The notes beneath the pieces were generated by a model that did no database searches, had not been told where the DNA came from, and worked only from the letters and a program-made list of their open reading frames with translations. A program made the position numbers and the translations under genes. A DNA stretch of 64,000 nt from Neoroseomonas oryzicola (lineage in GTDB: Bacteria > Pseudomonadota > Alphaproteobacteria > Acetobacterales > Acetobacteraceae). The stretch is taken from positions 868,001 through 932,000 of the forward strand of contig NZ_JAAVUP010000002.1 of assembly GCF_012163135.1 (NCBI RefSeq), written 5' to 3'. Positions 1 to 9,219 of the stretch are shown one piece after another. Position 1 is the first letter of the stretch. Each line of letters begins with the position of its first letter.

Positions 1-1353
1 CGCGATCCGGCGGCGTCCAACCTGCCCGCGGTGATCGAGCCGCCGGAGCCGGAGGAACTGCCCGCCGCGCCGTCGGCCGCGCTGACGCCGCAGCAGCGCC
101 AGAAGCAGGAATTGCGGGCGCTCTGCCTCGCGCGTATCGACCCCGCCTCGGTCGCCGCCCTGCCGCAGGAGGCGCTGTTCGCCGAGGTCGAGCGGATGAT
201 CGCCGAGATCGCCGATGGCCAGCGCATCGGCCTGTCGGCGCGCGAACAGCGCGAGGTGGCGGCGGAACTGGTCGACGACATGCTGGGCCTCGGCCCGCTC
301 GCCCCACTGCTCGAGGACGAGACCGTCACCGACATCATGGTCAACGGCCCCTTCCGTGTCTTCGTGGAACAGAAGGGGCGGCTCGGCATGTCGAACGTCC
401 GTTTCCGTGACAACGCGCACCTCGCGGGCATCGCGCAGCGCATCGCCGCGCAGGTCGGGCGGCGGATCGATGAGAGCAGTCCGATGGTCGATGCGCGCCT
501 GCCCGACGGCAGCCGCGTGAACATCATCTTTCCGCCGCTGTCGCTGCTCGGGCCGTGCCTGTCGATCCGCAAGTTCGCCAAGCGGAAGATCGATTTCGGG
601 CAGATGGTCCGCAACGGGTCGATCGCGCCGGCGATGGCGCGGATCCTCGAGATCGCGGCGCGCGCGCGGCTCAACGTCATCGTCTCGGGCGGCACGGGCT
701 CGGGCAAGACGACGATGCTGAACGCGCTGTCGCGCCTGATCGATTCGTCCGAACGCATCGTCACCTGCGAGGACGCGGCCGAACTGCAGCTGCAGCAGCC
801 GCATGTCATCCCGCTCGAGACGCGCCCGGCGAACCTCGAGGGGCGCGGGGAGGTGACGCAGCGCGACCTGGTGAAGAACGCGCTGCGCATGCGGCCCGAC
901 CGCATCATCCTCGGCGAATGCCGCGGCGCCGAAGCCTTCGACATGCTGCAGGCGATGAACACCGGCCATGACGGGTCGATGTCCACCATCCACGCGAACA
1001 ACACGCGCGACGCCGTCACCCGCATCGAGAACATGGTGCTGATGGGCCAGACCGCGCTGCCCGCGCGCGCCATCCGCCAGCAGATCGTCTCGGCCGTCGA
1101 CATCATCGTGCAGATCGAGCGCATGCGCGACGGCGTCCGCCGCGTCACCCAGATCACCGAGGTCTGCGGGCTGGAGGGTGAGGTCGTCGTCCTCAACGAC
1201 ATCTTCCAGTGGGAATACCTGGGCGAGGAACCGGGCGGGCGGCTGCGCGGGCTCTATCGCGTCAGCCGGGCGCGGCCGGGCTTCGCGCCGCGCCTCGCCT
1301 ATTTCGGGCTGGAGCGGGCCTGGCACACCGCGCTCGACGAGGTGCCGGAATGA
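1..1353 (+). CDS. cpaF: Tad/Cpa pilus assembly ATPase (CpaF/TadA family), 5' end outside window
   Basis: Secretion ATPase that powers assembly of Flp-type (Tad) pili at the inner membrane. The reading frame is open from the first base. A GTG at 31 could start a 440-residue protein but has no recognisable ribosome binding site, so the true start probably lies upstream. Counted from that GTG, the Walker A motif GGTGSGKTT sits near residue 220. The Walker B/Asp-box region contains ILGECRGAEAFDML, followed by the family's MSTIHANN histidine box. The stop overlaps the next start (ATGA at 1350-1353), so the gene is translationally coupled to tadB. The family assignment is secure; only the N-terminus is unknown. 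Confidence 0.93.
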   Translation, partial: RDPAASNLPAVIEPPEPEELPAAPSAALTPQQRQKQELRALCLARIDPASVAALPQEALFAEVERMIAEIADGQRIGLSAREQREVAAELVDDMLGLGPLAPLLEDETVTDIMVNGPFRVFVEQKGRLGMSNVRFRDNAHLAGIAQRIAAQVGRRIDESSPMVDARLPDGSRVNIIFPPLSLLGPCLSIRKFAKRKIDFGQMVRNGSIAPAMARILEIAARARLNVIVSGGTGSGKTTMLNALSRLIDSSERIVTCEDAAELQLQQPHVIPLETRPANLEGRGEVTQRDLVKNALRMRPDRIILGECRGAEAFDMLQAMNTGHDGSMSTIHANNTRDAVTRIENMVLMGQTALPARAIRQQIVSAVDIIVQIERMRDGVRRVTQITEVCGLEGEVVVLNDIFQWEYLGEEPGGRLRGLYRVSRARPGFAPRLAYFGLERAWHTALDEVPE

Positions 1354-2315
1354 ATGGCGCCGCGGCCCTGCTGCTCGCGCTGCTGCTCGGCATCGGCCTC
1401 GCGCTGTGGGGGCTGCACAGCACGGGCAGCCGGGGGCGCGGACGGCGGCTGGCCGCGCGCTTCGCGGCGCATTCGCTGCCCCATGCGCGCGTGCGGATGC
1501 AAAGCCGCCTGGCGCAGAAGGCCCCGCGCGCCACCTGGCTGCGCATCCCCGAACCGCTCGAGGCGCGGCTCGCCGCCATCTTCGGCTGGGATCTCGAGCG
1601 GCTGGACCAGTATCCCGCCGCGCCGGCGCTGCTGGTGCTGCCCTGTGCCGTGCCAGGGCTGGTCGCCGGCGCCTATGCCTCCTCGATGCTGGGCGGCTTC
1701 GGCTGGGCGATCGCCTTTCCGGTCTGGATCCTTCTGGCGCGCATGGTGTTCGGTGCAATGCACCGGCGGCGGGCGGATGCGCTCTACCGGCAATTGCCGG
1801 ATGCGCTCGGGATGGTGGTGCGCGCCGTGCGCGCCGGCATCCCGGTGGTCGAGGCGCTGCGCACCGTCTCGCGCGAAGTGCCGGAGCCGACCGGGGGGGA
1901 ATTCCGGCGCCTGTCGGACCAGCTCGCGATCGGCATCCCGATGGAGGAAGCGCTGCGGCGGCTCGCCCGGCGCTCGGGCCTGCCGGAATACCGCTTCTTC
2001 GCCGTCTCGCTGACCTTGCAGAACAGCGCCGGCGGCAACCTGACCGAGACGCTCGACAACCTCGCCGACGTGGTGCGCAAGCGCGTGGCGACGCGGCTGC
2101 GCGGGCACGCGCTGGCGAGCCAGGCGCGGGCCAGCGCCTATGTGCTCTCGGCGGTGCCGCTGCTGGCGGCCTCGGCGCTGCTGCTGATCAACCCGGGCTA
2201 TGTGCTGATCCTGTTCCGCGACGCGCGCGGGAACATGGTGCTGCTGGCGGCCATCGCCTCGCTCGCGGTCGGGCTGGGCAGCATGAAGGCCATCATCCGC
2301 AGGAGCCTCACGTGA
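1350..2315 (+). CDS. tadB: Tad pilus inner-membrane platform protein TadB
   Basis: Polytopic membrane protein of the type II/IV secretion F family (T2SSF), which forms the platform on which the Tad ATPase acts. The start is the ATG overlapping the cpaF stop, giving 321 residues. A strongly hydrophobic segment covers residues 4-24. The cytoplasmic T2SSF domain follows in the middle, with a stretch containing PDALGMVVRAVRAGIPVVEA. Two C-terminal hydrophobic segments end the protein. Size and order match TadB, which normally lies between cpaF and tadC. The next gene begins within its stop (GTGA). Confidence 0.92.
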   Translation: MNGAAALLLALLLGIGLALWGLHSTGSRGRGRRLAARFAAHSLPHARVRMQSRLAQKAPRATWLRIPEPLEARLAAIFGWDLERLDQYPAAPALLVLPCAVPGLVAGAYASSMLGGFGWAIAFPVWILLARMVFGAMHRRRADALYRQLPDALGMVVRAVRAGIPVVEALRTVSREVPEPTGGEFRRLSDQLAIGIPMEEALRRLARRSGLPEYRFFAVSLTLQNSAGGNLTETLDNLADVVRKRVATRLRGHALASQARASAYVLSAVPLLAASALLLINPGYVLILFRDARGNMVLLAAIASLAVGLGSMKAIIRRSLT

Positions 2316-3232
2316 ACCGCGTGCTGCTGCTCCAGGCCGGGGTCGCGGTGCTCGCCTGCGCGGCGCTCGGGCTCGCGCTGCTGCTGCCGCGGATGCGGCG
2401 GGCGGAACGGCTGCAGGGGCGGATTGACACGCTGCGCGGCATCGGCGCGCGGCCGCAGCCGGAACGGGCGCCCTGGCCGCAGCGCCTGGCGCGTGGGGTG
2501 GGCCAGGCCGTGCTGGGATCGGGCCTCGTGAAGGGGGAGACGCTGACGGAGCTGCAGCGCACCGTGGTCGCGGCGGGCTTCCGCGGGCCGCGGGCGGTGG
2601 CGGTGTTCATCGGCGCCAAGGTCATGCTGATGGGCGGGCTGCCGGTCGTCGCGCTGCTGCTCACGGCCGGGCAGAACCCGGTGCTGCGGAACTTCCTCGT
2701 CGCCGGGGCGGCGGTGGCGGGGCTCGTCATGCCGGAGGTGGTGCTGCGGCGGATGCGCGCCGCGCACGCCGCGCAGGTGGAACGCGGCCTCGCGGATGCG
2801 CTCGACCTGATGGTGATCTGCGCCGAGGCGGGGCTGCCACTCGAAGCCGCGGTGGAGCGGGTCGCGACCGAGATGCAGGACGCCAACTGCGCCGTCTCGG
2901 CCGAATTCGCCAATGTCGCGACCGAACTGCGCATCCTGTCCGACCGGCGGGAGGCGCTGCAGAACATGGGTGACCGCACCGGCCTCGACAGCCTGCGCCG
3001 CCTCGGCGGGACGCTGGCGCAGACGCTGCAATACGGCACGCCGCTGTCCCAGGCGCTGCGGACCCTGGCGACCGAGCTGCGCCACGAGACCCTGATGCGC
3101 TTCGAGGCGCGGGCCGCGCGGCTGCCGGCGCTGCTCACCCTGCCGACCATCGCCTTCATCCTCCCCTGCATCTTCCTGATCGTCGGCGGGCCCGCGGTGC
3201 TGCGGGTCCTCGATCTCGCCGCGCGACCCTGA
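2312..3232 (+). CDS. tadC: Tad pilus inner-membrane platform protein TadC
   Basis: Second T2SSF-family platform protein, 306 residues, starting at a GTG that overlaps the tadB stop. It has an N-terminal hydrophobic segment (residues 3-26), a pair of hydrophobic segments around residues 95-135, and a cytoplasmic F domain with LADALDLMVICAEAGLPLEA, typical of TadC. A C-terminal membrane segment contains PTIAFILPCIFLIVGGP. TadB and TadC are thought to form a hetero-oligomeric platform. The first base-to-base gap of this operon follows it: tadD starts 18 bases later. Confidence 0.92.
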   Translation: MNRVLLLQAGVAVLACAALGLALLLPRMRRAERLQGRIDTLRGIGARPQPERAPWPQRLARGVGQAVLGSGLVKGETLTELQRTVVAAGFRGPRAVAVFIGAKVMLMGGLPVVALLLTAGQNPVLRNFLVAGAAVAGLVMPEVVLRRMRAAHAAQVERGLADALDLMVICAEAGLPLEAAVERVATEMQDANCAVSAEFANVATELRILSDRREALQNMGDRTGLDSLRRLGGTLAQTLQYGTPLSQALRTLATELRHETLMRFEARAARLPALLTLPTIAFILPCIFLIVGGPAVLRVLDLAARP

Positions 3233-3250
3233 GCCGAAGGAATTGGCCCC

Positions 3251-3901
3251 ATGCGCAGGATGCTCGCCCTCCTTCTCGCCGGCCTGCTGGCGGCCTGCGG
3301 AGCCGCCACCTCGGACCCGCAGGCGCTGGGCGGCGTCGCGCACCCGGCCGACGCGCCGGCGCGGCTGCACCAGGCGGAAATGCTGGCCAATGCCGGGCGA
3401 TGGCGCGAGGCGGCCGACGCCTATTCGGACGCGATCCGCATGGACGGGACGCTGCGGGCCGCCTGGCTCGGCCTCGGCCGGGCACGGCTGCGCGGCGGCG
3501 ACCTCGAGGGCGGGGAACGCGGCTTCCGCGACGCCATCGCCGCCCTGCCACGCGACCCCGGCGCGCAGTCGGGCCTCGGCGTCGCGCTCGACCTGCAGGG
3601 GCGGCACGCGGAAGCGCAGGCGGCCTATCGCGCCGCACTCGCGCTCGATCCGTCGCATGTCGGGGCGCGCACCAACCTCGCCCTGTCGCTCACGCTGTCG
3701 GGCCATGGCGCGGAGGCGGTGCAGATGATCGAGACCGTCGCCCGCGCCCCCGAGGCGACGCCGCGCCAGCGGCACAACCTCGCACTCGCCTACGCCGCGT
3801 CCGGAGATGCGCCGCGCGCGGCCGAACTCCTCGCGCCCGAACTCGGGGAGGAGAGCCGGGAGGCGGTCACGGCCTGGCGCGCCGCCCTCGGCGGGTCATG
3901 A
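3251..3901 (+). CDS. tadD: TPR lipoprotein, TadD-like
   Basis: Predicted outer-membrane-directed lipoprotein of 216 residues with tetratricopeptide repeats. The signal peptide ends in a lipobox LLAAC, with Cys16 as the expected lipidation site. Successive TPR units follow, for example around residues 38-70, 72-105 and 106-140 with the pattern A-x(6)-L-x(2)-DP. TadD lipoproteins act as pilotins or assembly factors for the Tad secretin. Position in the operon and domain make-up support the assignment; TPR sequence alone would not. Its stop overlaps the next start (ATGA at 3898-3901). Confidence 0.85.
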   Translation: MRRMLALLLAGLLAACGAATSDPQALGGVAHPADAPARLHQAEMLANAGRWREAADAYSDAIRMDGTLRAAWLGLGRARLRGGDLEGGERGFRDAIAALPRDPGAQSGLGVALDLQGRHAEAQAAYRAALALDPSHVGARTNLALSLTLSGHGAEAVQMIETVARAPEATPRQRHNLALAYAASGDAPRAAELLAPELGEESREAVTAWRAALGGS

Positions 3902-4377
3902 GGCGCCGTCGCGGCGCGATCCTGATCGAGTTCGCCCTGACGGGGCCGCTGCTCTTCGCCCTGATGATGACGGTGATGGAAGGCGCCTGGCAGGCGCTGA
4001 CGGCCGCGACGCTCGACATCGGGGCGCGGGAGGCGAGCCGCTTCGGCGCGACCGGTGCCGCCGCGCCCGACTGGCTGCCGCCCCCTGCGCCCGCGACGCG
4101 CGAGGATGCGGTACGGCGCGTCGTGCTGTTCTTCGGGCCCTATGTGCTGCGGGCCGACCGGCTCAGCGTCGCGATTGCATCCTACGGCACCGCGGGCGCC
4201 CTCGCGACGCCGGATGCGGGGCGCGCCGGGGCCGGCGCGGCGGGGGAGACGGTGCTCTATGAGCTCTCCTACCGGCAGCCCTTCCTCACGCCCTTCCCGG
4301 CGTTGCTGCTCGGCCAGCCTGAGATCGACCACCGGACACGGATGATCGTGCGCAATGAGCCCTTTCCGGCCTCGTGA
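3898..4377 (+). CDS. tadE: TadE-like pseudopilin
   Basis: Small membrane-anchored protein of 159 residues of the TadE family. A short arginine-rich head (MRRRR) is followed by G6-AILI-E11 and a hydrophobic helix to about residue 30. Glycine followed five residues later by glutamate is the signature of prepilin-like proteins processed by the TadV/CpaA prepilin peptidase. The rest is a soluble domain with no motif I recognise. It starts inside the tadD stop and overlaps the next gene by 23 bases, so expression is likely coupled. Confidence 0.85.
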   Translation: MRRRRGAILIEFALTGPLLFALMMTVMEGAWQALTAATLDIGAREASRFGATGAAAPDWLPPPAPATREDAVRRVVLFFGPYVLRADRLSVAIASYGTAGALATPDAGRAGAGAAGETVLYELSYRQPFLTPFPALLLGQPEIDHRTRMIVRNEPFPAS

Positions 4378-4924
4378 CCGACGCCGCGGCTCGGTCGCGA
4401 TCGAGTTCGTGCTCGTCGCGCCGGTGATCGCGATGCTCGGACTCGCCGTGCTCGACGTGGTGGATTTCCTGCGGGTCACGCTGCGTCTCGAACGCACGGC
4501 GGGGGAGGTCGCCAACATCGTCGCGCAGTACGAGATGCTGACGGAATCCGACGTCGCCGCGCTGTTCGACCTCGCCGCGCGCATCGCCGCGCCGCATCGC
4601 GTGACCCAGGCGGATGGCGCGGTGATCCTCTCGGGGCTGGCGAACCAGGGCTCGGGGACCGTCGTGCTGTGGCAGCGGCGGGCCGGGGCGGGCGGCTATG
4701 CCAGCGCCTTCGGCAACGAGGGCGGGCCGGCGACGATCCCGCCACGCTCGGCCGACCTGGTGCTGACGAGCGGGCAGGGGGCCATCGTCGCCGAGGTCTT
4801 CCTCGCGCGCGAACCCTGGATCCTCGCCGGGCGCTTCCTGCCCTCGGATCCCTTCACGCGGCTGCAGAGCTTCGCGCTGCAGCGGCCGCGCATGGTCTCG
4901 ATCCTGCGGATGACCACGTCGTGA
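4355..4924 (+). CDS. second TadE/TadF-like pseudopilin
   Basis: 189-residue protein with the same architecture as the preceding gene: basic head, then G12-SVAI-E17 and a hydrophobic helix running to about residue 40. This is the prepilin-like cleavage signature. Tad loci often encode two such minor pseudopilins, TadE and TadF, and this is the likely TadF equivalent, although its sequence resembles TadE-family openings. It overlaps the upstream gene by 23 bases and the downstream GTG start by four (GTGA at 4921-4924). Two dissimilar pseudopilins in a row support a complete minor-pilin set. Confidence 0.82.
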   Translation: MSPFRPRDRRRGSVAIEFVLVAPVIAMLGLAVLDVVDFLRVTLRLERTAGEVANIVAQYEMLTESDVAALFDLAARIAAPHRVTQADGAVILSGLANQGSGTVVLWQRRAGAGGYASAFGNEGGPATIPPRSADLVLTSGQGAIVAEVFLAREPWILAGRFLPSDPFTRLQSFALQRPRMVSILRMTTS

Positions 4925-6438
4925 GGCGCCTGCGGGCCCTGCTGGCCGGCAGGCGCGGCGCGGTCGCCATGCTGGCCGGCCTCGCGGCGCTGCCGCTGCT
5001 GGTCATGGCGGGGGCGGCGATCGACCTGACGCGGCTCTACATCCTGCATTCGCGCCTGGTCACCGCGACCGACGCCGCGGCCCTGGCAGGCGCCCGCGCC
5101 ATCAACGACGCGGACCGCGACACCCAGATCCAGCGCTGGTTCTGGGCCAACTTCACCCGCACCACGCCCGGGCGCACCGCCGGCTTCATGGGATCGGAGG
5201 TGACCGCCTTCACCATCTCGGTCGAGGATTCCAACCGCGTGGTGCGCGTTCGCGCGCGTGCGGCCATCCCCACCACGGTGCTGCGGCTGATCGGCCAGGA
5301 CACGCTGGTCGCGCAGGCCGACCAGGCGGCGCGACGGCAGGACCGCGGGATGGAACTCGCCCTTGTGCTCGACGTCACGGGGTCCATGGCGGGGGCTGCG
5401 ATGACCGCGCTGCGCGACGCCGCGACGGACATGATCAACATCCTCTATGGACCGAACGAGACGGTGCCGAACCTCTGGGTCTCGGTCGTCCCCTATACCG
5501 CCACGGTCAATATCGGGCGGTCGCGGACGGGCTGGCTGGCGGCGGGCAGCCTCGATCCCACCGCCTATGGCAGTACGGTCTGGCGTGGCTGCGTCCAGGC
5601 CCGCCACCAGAACGGGGAGGACGAGACCGACACGCCGCCCTCCCTCGCGCCCTTCCGGCCGCATCTGTGGCGGTCGACCGTCGGGCGCTACTCGCCCAAC
5701 CTCGGCGACAACGAGTGGACCAACACCACCATCACCGAGCCCAACCCCGAGAACCCGCCGAGCGACGCCGCGCAGAACAACCTCGGCAACAATGCGAAGG
5801 GGCCGAACCTCGGTTGCGGGCGGGCGATCCTGCCCCTGACCCAGCCCCGCAGCACCATCCTGACGGAGATCACGAACCTGCGCGCGACCCATCGCGGCGG
5901 CACCATGGCCAATCTCGGCCTGCAGATGGGTTGGGCGAACCTCTCGCCGCGCTGGCAGGGTCTGTGGGGCAATGCGGCGCTGCCGCTCGCCTACAACACG
6001 CCGTTCATGGACAAGGTCCTGGTCCTCATGACCGACGGCAACAACGAATGGTACGACTGGCCCGAGGGCGCGCCCGGTTCCTGCCGGGCCACCGGCTCCA
6101 GCCCGCCCTGCCGCAGCAGCTACGTGAACGACGGGGATGCCGACATGACCGCCTATGGGCGGCTGAAGGAGAACCGGCTCGGCCTCTCCAACCCGACCAA
6201 TACCAATGCGCGGACCGAGATCGATGCGCGCATGAGCCGCCTGTGCACCCGGATCAAGCAAGCGGGGATCACGGTCTACACAATCACCTTCAACGTCACC
6301 TCCTCGACCACGCAGACCCTCTACCGGAATTGCGCCTCCCGCCCCGAGGCCTACTTCAACAGCCCCGACACCACGGCGCTGCGGGCCGCCTTCCGGGAGA
6401 TCGCCGGGCAGCTGGCCAATCTGCGCCTCGTGCGGTGA
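4921..6438 (+). CDS. tadG: TadG-like pilus assembly protein with von Willebrand factor A domain
   Basis: 505-residue protein starting at a GTG that overlaps the previous stop. A TadG-type N-terminus (GRRGAVAMLAGLAALPLLV, residues 10-28) contains the membrane anchor and runs into a helix with the pattern SRLVTATDAAALAGAR. A VWA domain follows near residue 140, with a MIDAS-like DVTGSM. The canonical form is DxSxS, so the first serine is a threonine here. A later LVLMTDGNNEWYD gives the MIDAS aspartate. A long region rich in Asn and Pro is inserted between these VWA elements (about residues 215-320). It is the last gene of the Tad run; the next gene starts 59 bases on and is unrelated. Confidence 0.85.
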   Translation: MRRLRALLAGRRGAVAMLAGLAALPLLVMAGAAIDLTRLYILHSRLVTATDAAALAGARAINDADRDTQIQRWFWANFTRTTPGRTAGFMGSEVTAFTISVEDSNRVVRVRARAAIPTTVLRLIGQDTLVAQADQAARRQDRGMELALVLDVTGSMAGAAMTALRDAATDMINILYGPNETVPNLWVSVVPYTATVNIGRSRTGWLAAGSLDPTAYGSTVWRGCVQARHQNGEDETDTPPSLAPFRPHLWRSTVGRYSPNLGDNEWTNTTITEPNPENPPSDAAQNNLGNNAKGPNLGCGRAILPLTQPRSTILTEITNLRATHRGGTMANLGLQMGWANLSPRWQGLWGNAALPLAYNTPFMDKVLVLMTDGNNEWYDWPEGAPGSCRATGSSPPCRSSYVNDGDADMTAYGRLKENRLGLSNPTNTNARTEIDARMSRLCTRIKQAGITVYTITFNVTSSTTQTLYRNCASRPEAYFNSPDTTALRAAFREIAGQLANLRLVR

Positions 6439-6497
6439 ATCTTGCCCGGCGGCCGCGAAGCCTGTAGGCGGCGGGCATTCCGTCACGGGAGGATCAC

Positions 6498-7472
6498 ATG
6501 AACCGCAGGCAGGCCCTGGCGATCGCCGCCGCATCCCTTGCCGCGCCGCGCGTCGCGCGCGCGCAGGACAACTGGCCGACCCGACCCGTCACCCTGCTGG
6601 TGCCCTTCGCGGCCGGCGGGTCGAACGACGTGGTGGCGCGCCTGGTCGCCCCGGCGCTCGAGCAGAAGTTCGGCCAGCCCTTCATCATCGACAACCGTCC
6701 GGGCGGCGGCGGGTCGCTCGGCATGGGCATGGTCGTGCGCGCGCGTCCGGACGGGCAGACTCTGCTCGTCTCCTCGGCGTCGAACCACGTCTTCCACCCG
6801 CTGGTCTCGGGCGACCTCGGCTACGATGCGCGGGAATCGCTGGTCGGCGTCTCGATGCTGACGGACGTGCCGACGGTGCTCGCGGCCAATCCGCGCGTCG
6901 GCGTGTCGAACGTGCAGGAACTGATCGCCAAGGTGCGCGCGACGCGGGGCGGGATGTCCTTCGGCTCCTCCGGCGTCGGCACCTCGAACCACCTGGCGGG
7001 CGAGCTGTTCCGCATGCGCACGGGGCTCGACCTGACCCACGTGCCCTATCGCGGCGGCGGGCCGGCCCTGACGGACCTGGTGGCCGGCACCATCCCCATC
7101 GCCTTCATGAACCTGCCGACCGTGGCCCCGGCCGCGGGGGACGGGCGGGTGAAGATCCTTGCCGTCTGCACGGCCGAGCGCGTGTCCATCCGGCCGGACC
7201 TGCCGACGGTGATGGAACAGGGCGTGCCCGACTTCGCGGTGCGGTCCTGGACCGGCCTGTTCGCGCCCAAGGGCACGCCGGAGGCGATCGTCACCCGCCT
7301 CGGCGCCGCGGTGCGGGAGGCGCTGGCCTCCCCGCAGGTGAACGGGCGCCTGATCGCCATCGCGAGCGAGCCGATCGTGATGACCCCGCAGGAGACCGAC
7401 GCCTTCGTCCGCCAGGAATACGACCGCTGGACCCCGGTGGTGCGCGCGGCCAACATCTCGGCCAACGGCTGA
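6498..7472 (+). CDS. tripartite tricarboxylate transporter receptor (Bug/TctC family)
   Basis: Periplasmic solute-binding protein of 324 residues. The export signal has a twin arginine (MNRRQALA) and ends near ARAQ at residue 23. Family motifs follow: PVTLLVPFAAGGSNDVVARL near residue 30, then GQPFIIDNRPGGGGSLG. Further on come the SSGVGTSNHLAGELFR and HVPYRGGGPALTDL segments that bind carboxylate ligands. A strong GGGAGGA ribosome binding site precedes the ATG. No TctA or TctB membrane subunit is in the window. It leads an operon with a hydratase two bases downstream, so its ligand is probably the substrate of that pathway. Confidence 0.93.
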   Translation: MNRRQALAIAAASLAAPRVARAQDNWPTRPVTLLVPFAAGGSNDVVARLVAPALEQKFGQPFIIDNRPGGGGSLGMGMVVRARPDGQTLLVSSASNHVFHPLVSGDLGYDARESLVGVSMLTDVPTVLAANPRVGVSNVQELIAKVRATRGGMSFGSSGVGTSNHLAGELFRMRTGLDLTHVPYRGGGPALTDLVAGTIPIAFMNLPTVAPAAGDGRVKILAVCTAERVSIRPDLPTVMEQGVPDFAVRSWTGLFAPKGTPEAIVTRLGAAVREALASPQVNGRLIAIASEPIVMTPQETDAFVRQEYDRWTPVVRAANISANG

Positions 7473-7474
7473 CG

Positions 7475-8251
7475 ATGACCCCCGAGGCACGGCGGGACCT
7501 GGCGGGCCTACTCGCCACGGCGCGCCGGGAGGGTCGGCAGATCCCGCCGCCCCACGACCTGCCGGAGGATGCCGAGGAAGGCTACGCCGTCGCCGAGGAG
7601 GTCGCGGCGCTGCTCGGCTGGGAGCGCCGCGGCTGGAAGGTCGCGGCCACGACGCCCGAGATGCAGCGCCGCCTGCGTGCCACCGAGCCCACCCGGGGGC
7701 CGATCTACGCCCGCTTCGTGACGGACTCGCCCGCGGTGGTCCCGCACGCGCCGCTGCTGGACCCGATCGTCGAATGCGAGGTGCTGCTGCGGCTCGACCG
7801 CCCGCTGCCGCCGCGCGAGGCGCCCTGGACGGCGCAGGAGGTCGAGGCGGCGATCGGTGCCGCGCTCGGCGGCATCGAGGTCGCGGAATGCCGCTTCCCG
7901 ATGGATGCGCTGCCGGCGATGTCGGCGATCCTCGCCGATGGTGCGGGGAACGGGCACTATGTCGTCGGCCCGGAGATCCCGGGCTGGCGGGAAGCGGACC
8001 TCGCCGCGATGCCGGTGGCGCTCGAGGTGGACGGCGTCCGCCGGCGCATCGGATGCGGCGCCGACGCCATGGGCCATCCCTTCCGCGTGCTGCTCTGGCT
8101 CGCCGAGGCGCTGCGCCGGCGCGGCGAGGGCCTTGCGGCGGGCGACTTGGTGAGCACCGGCACCTGCACCGGCATGCTGCGCCCCGCTCGCGGCCAGCGC
8201 ATGCGTGCGCGCTTCGGGGATGACTGCAAGGTCGACCTCGCCTTCGCCTGA
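7475..8251 (+). CDS. 2-keto-4-pentenoate hydratase family protein
   Basis: 258-residue protein of the 2-keto-4-pentenoate hydratase/fumarylacetoacetate hydrolase fold (MhpD-like). These enzymes hydrate or hydrolyse 2-oxo acids from ring cleavage using a divalent metal. The metal-binding E-x-E is visible as DPIVECEVLLRL near residue 100, with further acidic positions in GGIEVAECRF. The N-terminal WKVAATTPEMQRRL segment matches the family's substrate loop. It starts two bases after the receptor gene. The exact substrate cannot be read from sequence; the neighbours suggest a nitrogen-containing or cyclic acid, which is inference. Confidence 0.85.
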   Translation: MTPEARRDLAGLLATARREGRQIPPPHDLPEDAEEGYAVAEEVAALLGWERRGWKVAATTPEMQRRLRATEPTRGPIYARFVTDSPAVVPHAPLLDPIVECEVLLRLDRPLPPREAPWTAQEVEAAIGAALGGIEVAECRFPMDALPAMSAILADGAGNGHYVVGPEIPGWREADLAAMPVALEVDGVRRRIGCGADAMGHPFRVLLWLAEALRRRGEGLAAGDLVSTGTCTGMLRPARGQRMRARFGDDCKVDLAFA

Positions 8252-8313
8252 CCCCGCATTGACGGCGCCAGGCGCCTGACGCAGCGTCCCGCCAACGACC
8301 GGAGGGCCGCGCG

Positions 8314-9219
8314 ATGAAGCTTCCTGGCCATGGGCGCTACGCCCACAGCGCCATCCCGCAACGACCGACCTATGAATGGCCGAACGGGACGCGGCTCGCA
8401 GTCGTGGTCTGCAACAACATCGAGGCCTTCGCCTATCGCGCCGGCCTCGGGTCCGACAGCACCGGCGCGGCCGCACCGCAGGGCCAGCGCAACTACGCCT
8501 GGCGCGACTACGGCAACCGCGTCGGGCTGTGGAACATGCTCGAGATGCTCGACGAGCTCGACATCCCCTGCGCGCACAACGTCAACGGCGCGGTGCTCGA
8601 TGCGTGTCCCGAAATCGCCCCGGCGCTGAAGGCCCGCGGCGACGAGTTCATCGGACATGGCCGCACCAATGCCGAGCGCCAGGACGGGATGTGGGAGGAG
8701 GACGAGCGGCGCCTGATCGCCGAGAGCCGCGACGCCATCATCCGCCATGCCGGGGCGGCGCCGCAGGGCTGGCTCGGGCCCTACATCGCGCAATCGGCGG
8801 TGACGCTCGACCTGCTGAAGGAGGAAGGCTTCTCCTACGTCATGGACTGGCCGGCGGACGACCAGCCCTTCTGGATGACGACGCGCGCGGGGCCGATGCT
8901 CTCGGTGCCCTACTCCATCGAGCTGAACGACAGCCCGGCGCTGGTCTTCCGCCAGCATTCGGGGCGGGAATTCGCCCAGATGATCATCGACCAGTTCGAC
9001 GAGATGCTGGAACAGTCCCGCCGGCGCCCGCTGGTCTGCTCGGTCGTGCTGCATCCCTTCATCGTCGGCCAGCCCTTCCGCCTGCGGCCGTTGCGCGACG
9101 CGCTGCGGCACATCCTGTCGCATCGGGACCGGCTGTGGCTGGCGCGGCCGGGCGAGGTCGCGCACTACGTCGCCTCCCTGCCGCGCGGCATCGTGCCGGG
9201 GTCGGAGGCGCTGCCGTGA
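8314..9219 (+). CDS. polysaccharide deacetylase family protein, PuuE-like (first copy)
   Basis: 301-residue NodB-fold protein with no signal peptide, so cytoplasmic. Its start (GHGRYAHSAIPQRP, YEWPNGTRLAVVV) is typical of the allantoinase-like PuuE subgroup rather than of chitin or peptidoglycan deacetylases. Metal-site candidates are the histidine in EFIGHGRTN and the VVLHPFIVGQPFRLRPL segment near residue 250. The subgroup acts on C-N bonds of small cyclic amides such as allantoin. It is followed by a second divergent copy that starts within its stop codon, so the two may form a heteromer or act on successive intermediates. Confidence 0.82.
   Translation: MKLPGHGRYAHSAIPQRPTYEWPNGTRLAVVVCNNIEAFAYRAGLGSDSTGAAAPQGQRNYAWRDYGNRVGLWNMLEMLDELDIPCAHNVNGAVLDACPEIAPALKARGDEFIGHGRTNAERQDGMWEEDERRLIAESRDAIIRHAGAAPQGWLGPYIAQSAVTLDLLKEEGFSYVMDWPADDQPFWMTTRAGPMLSVPYSIELNDSPALVFRQHSGREFAQMIIDQFDEMLEQSRRRPLVCSVVLHPFIVGQPFRLRPLRDALRHILSHRDRLWLARPGEVAHYVASLPRGIVPGSEALP

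Noticed and set aside
4696-6534. A 612-codon minus-strand open frame opposite tadG
   Set aside because: No recognisable motif, and the plus strand holds the continuous Tad operon with overlapping starts and stops.
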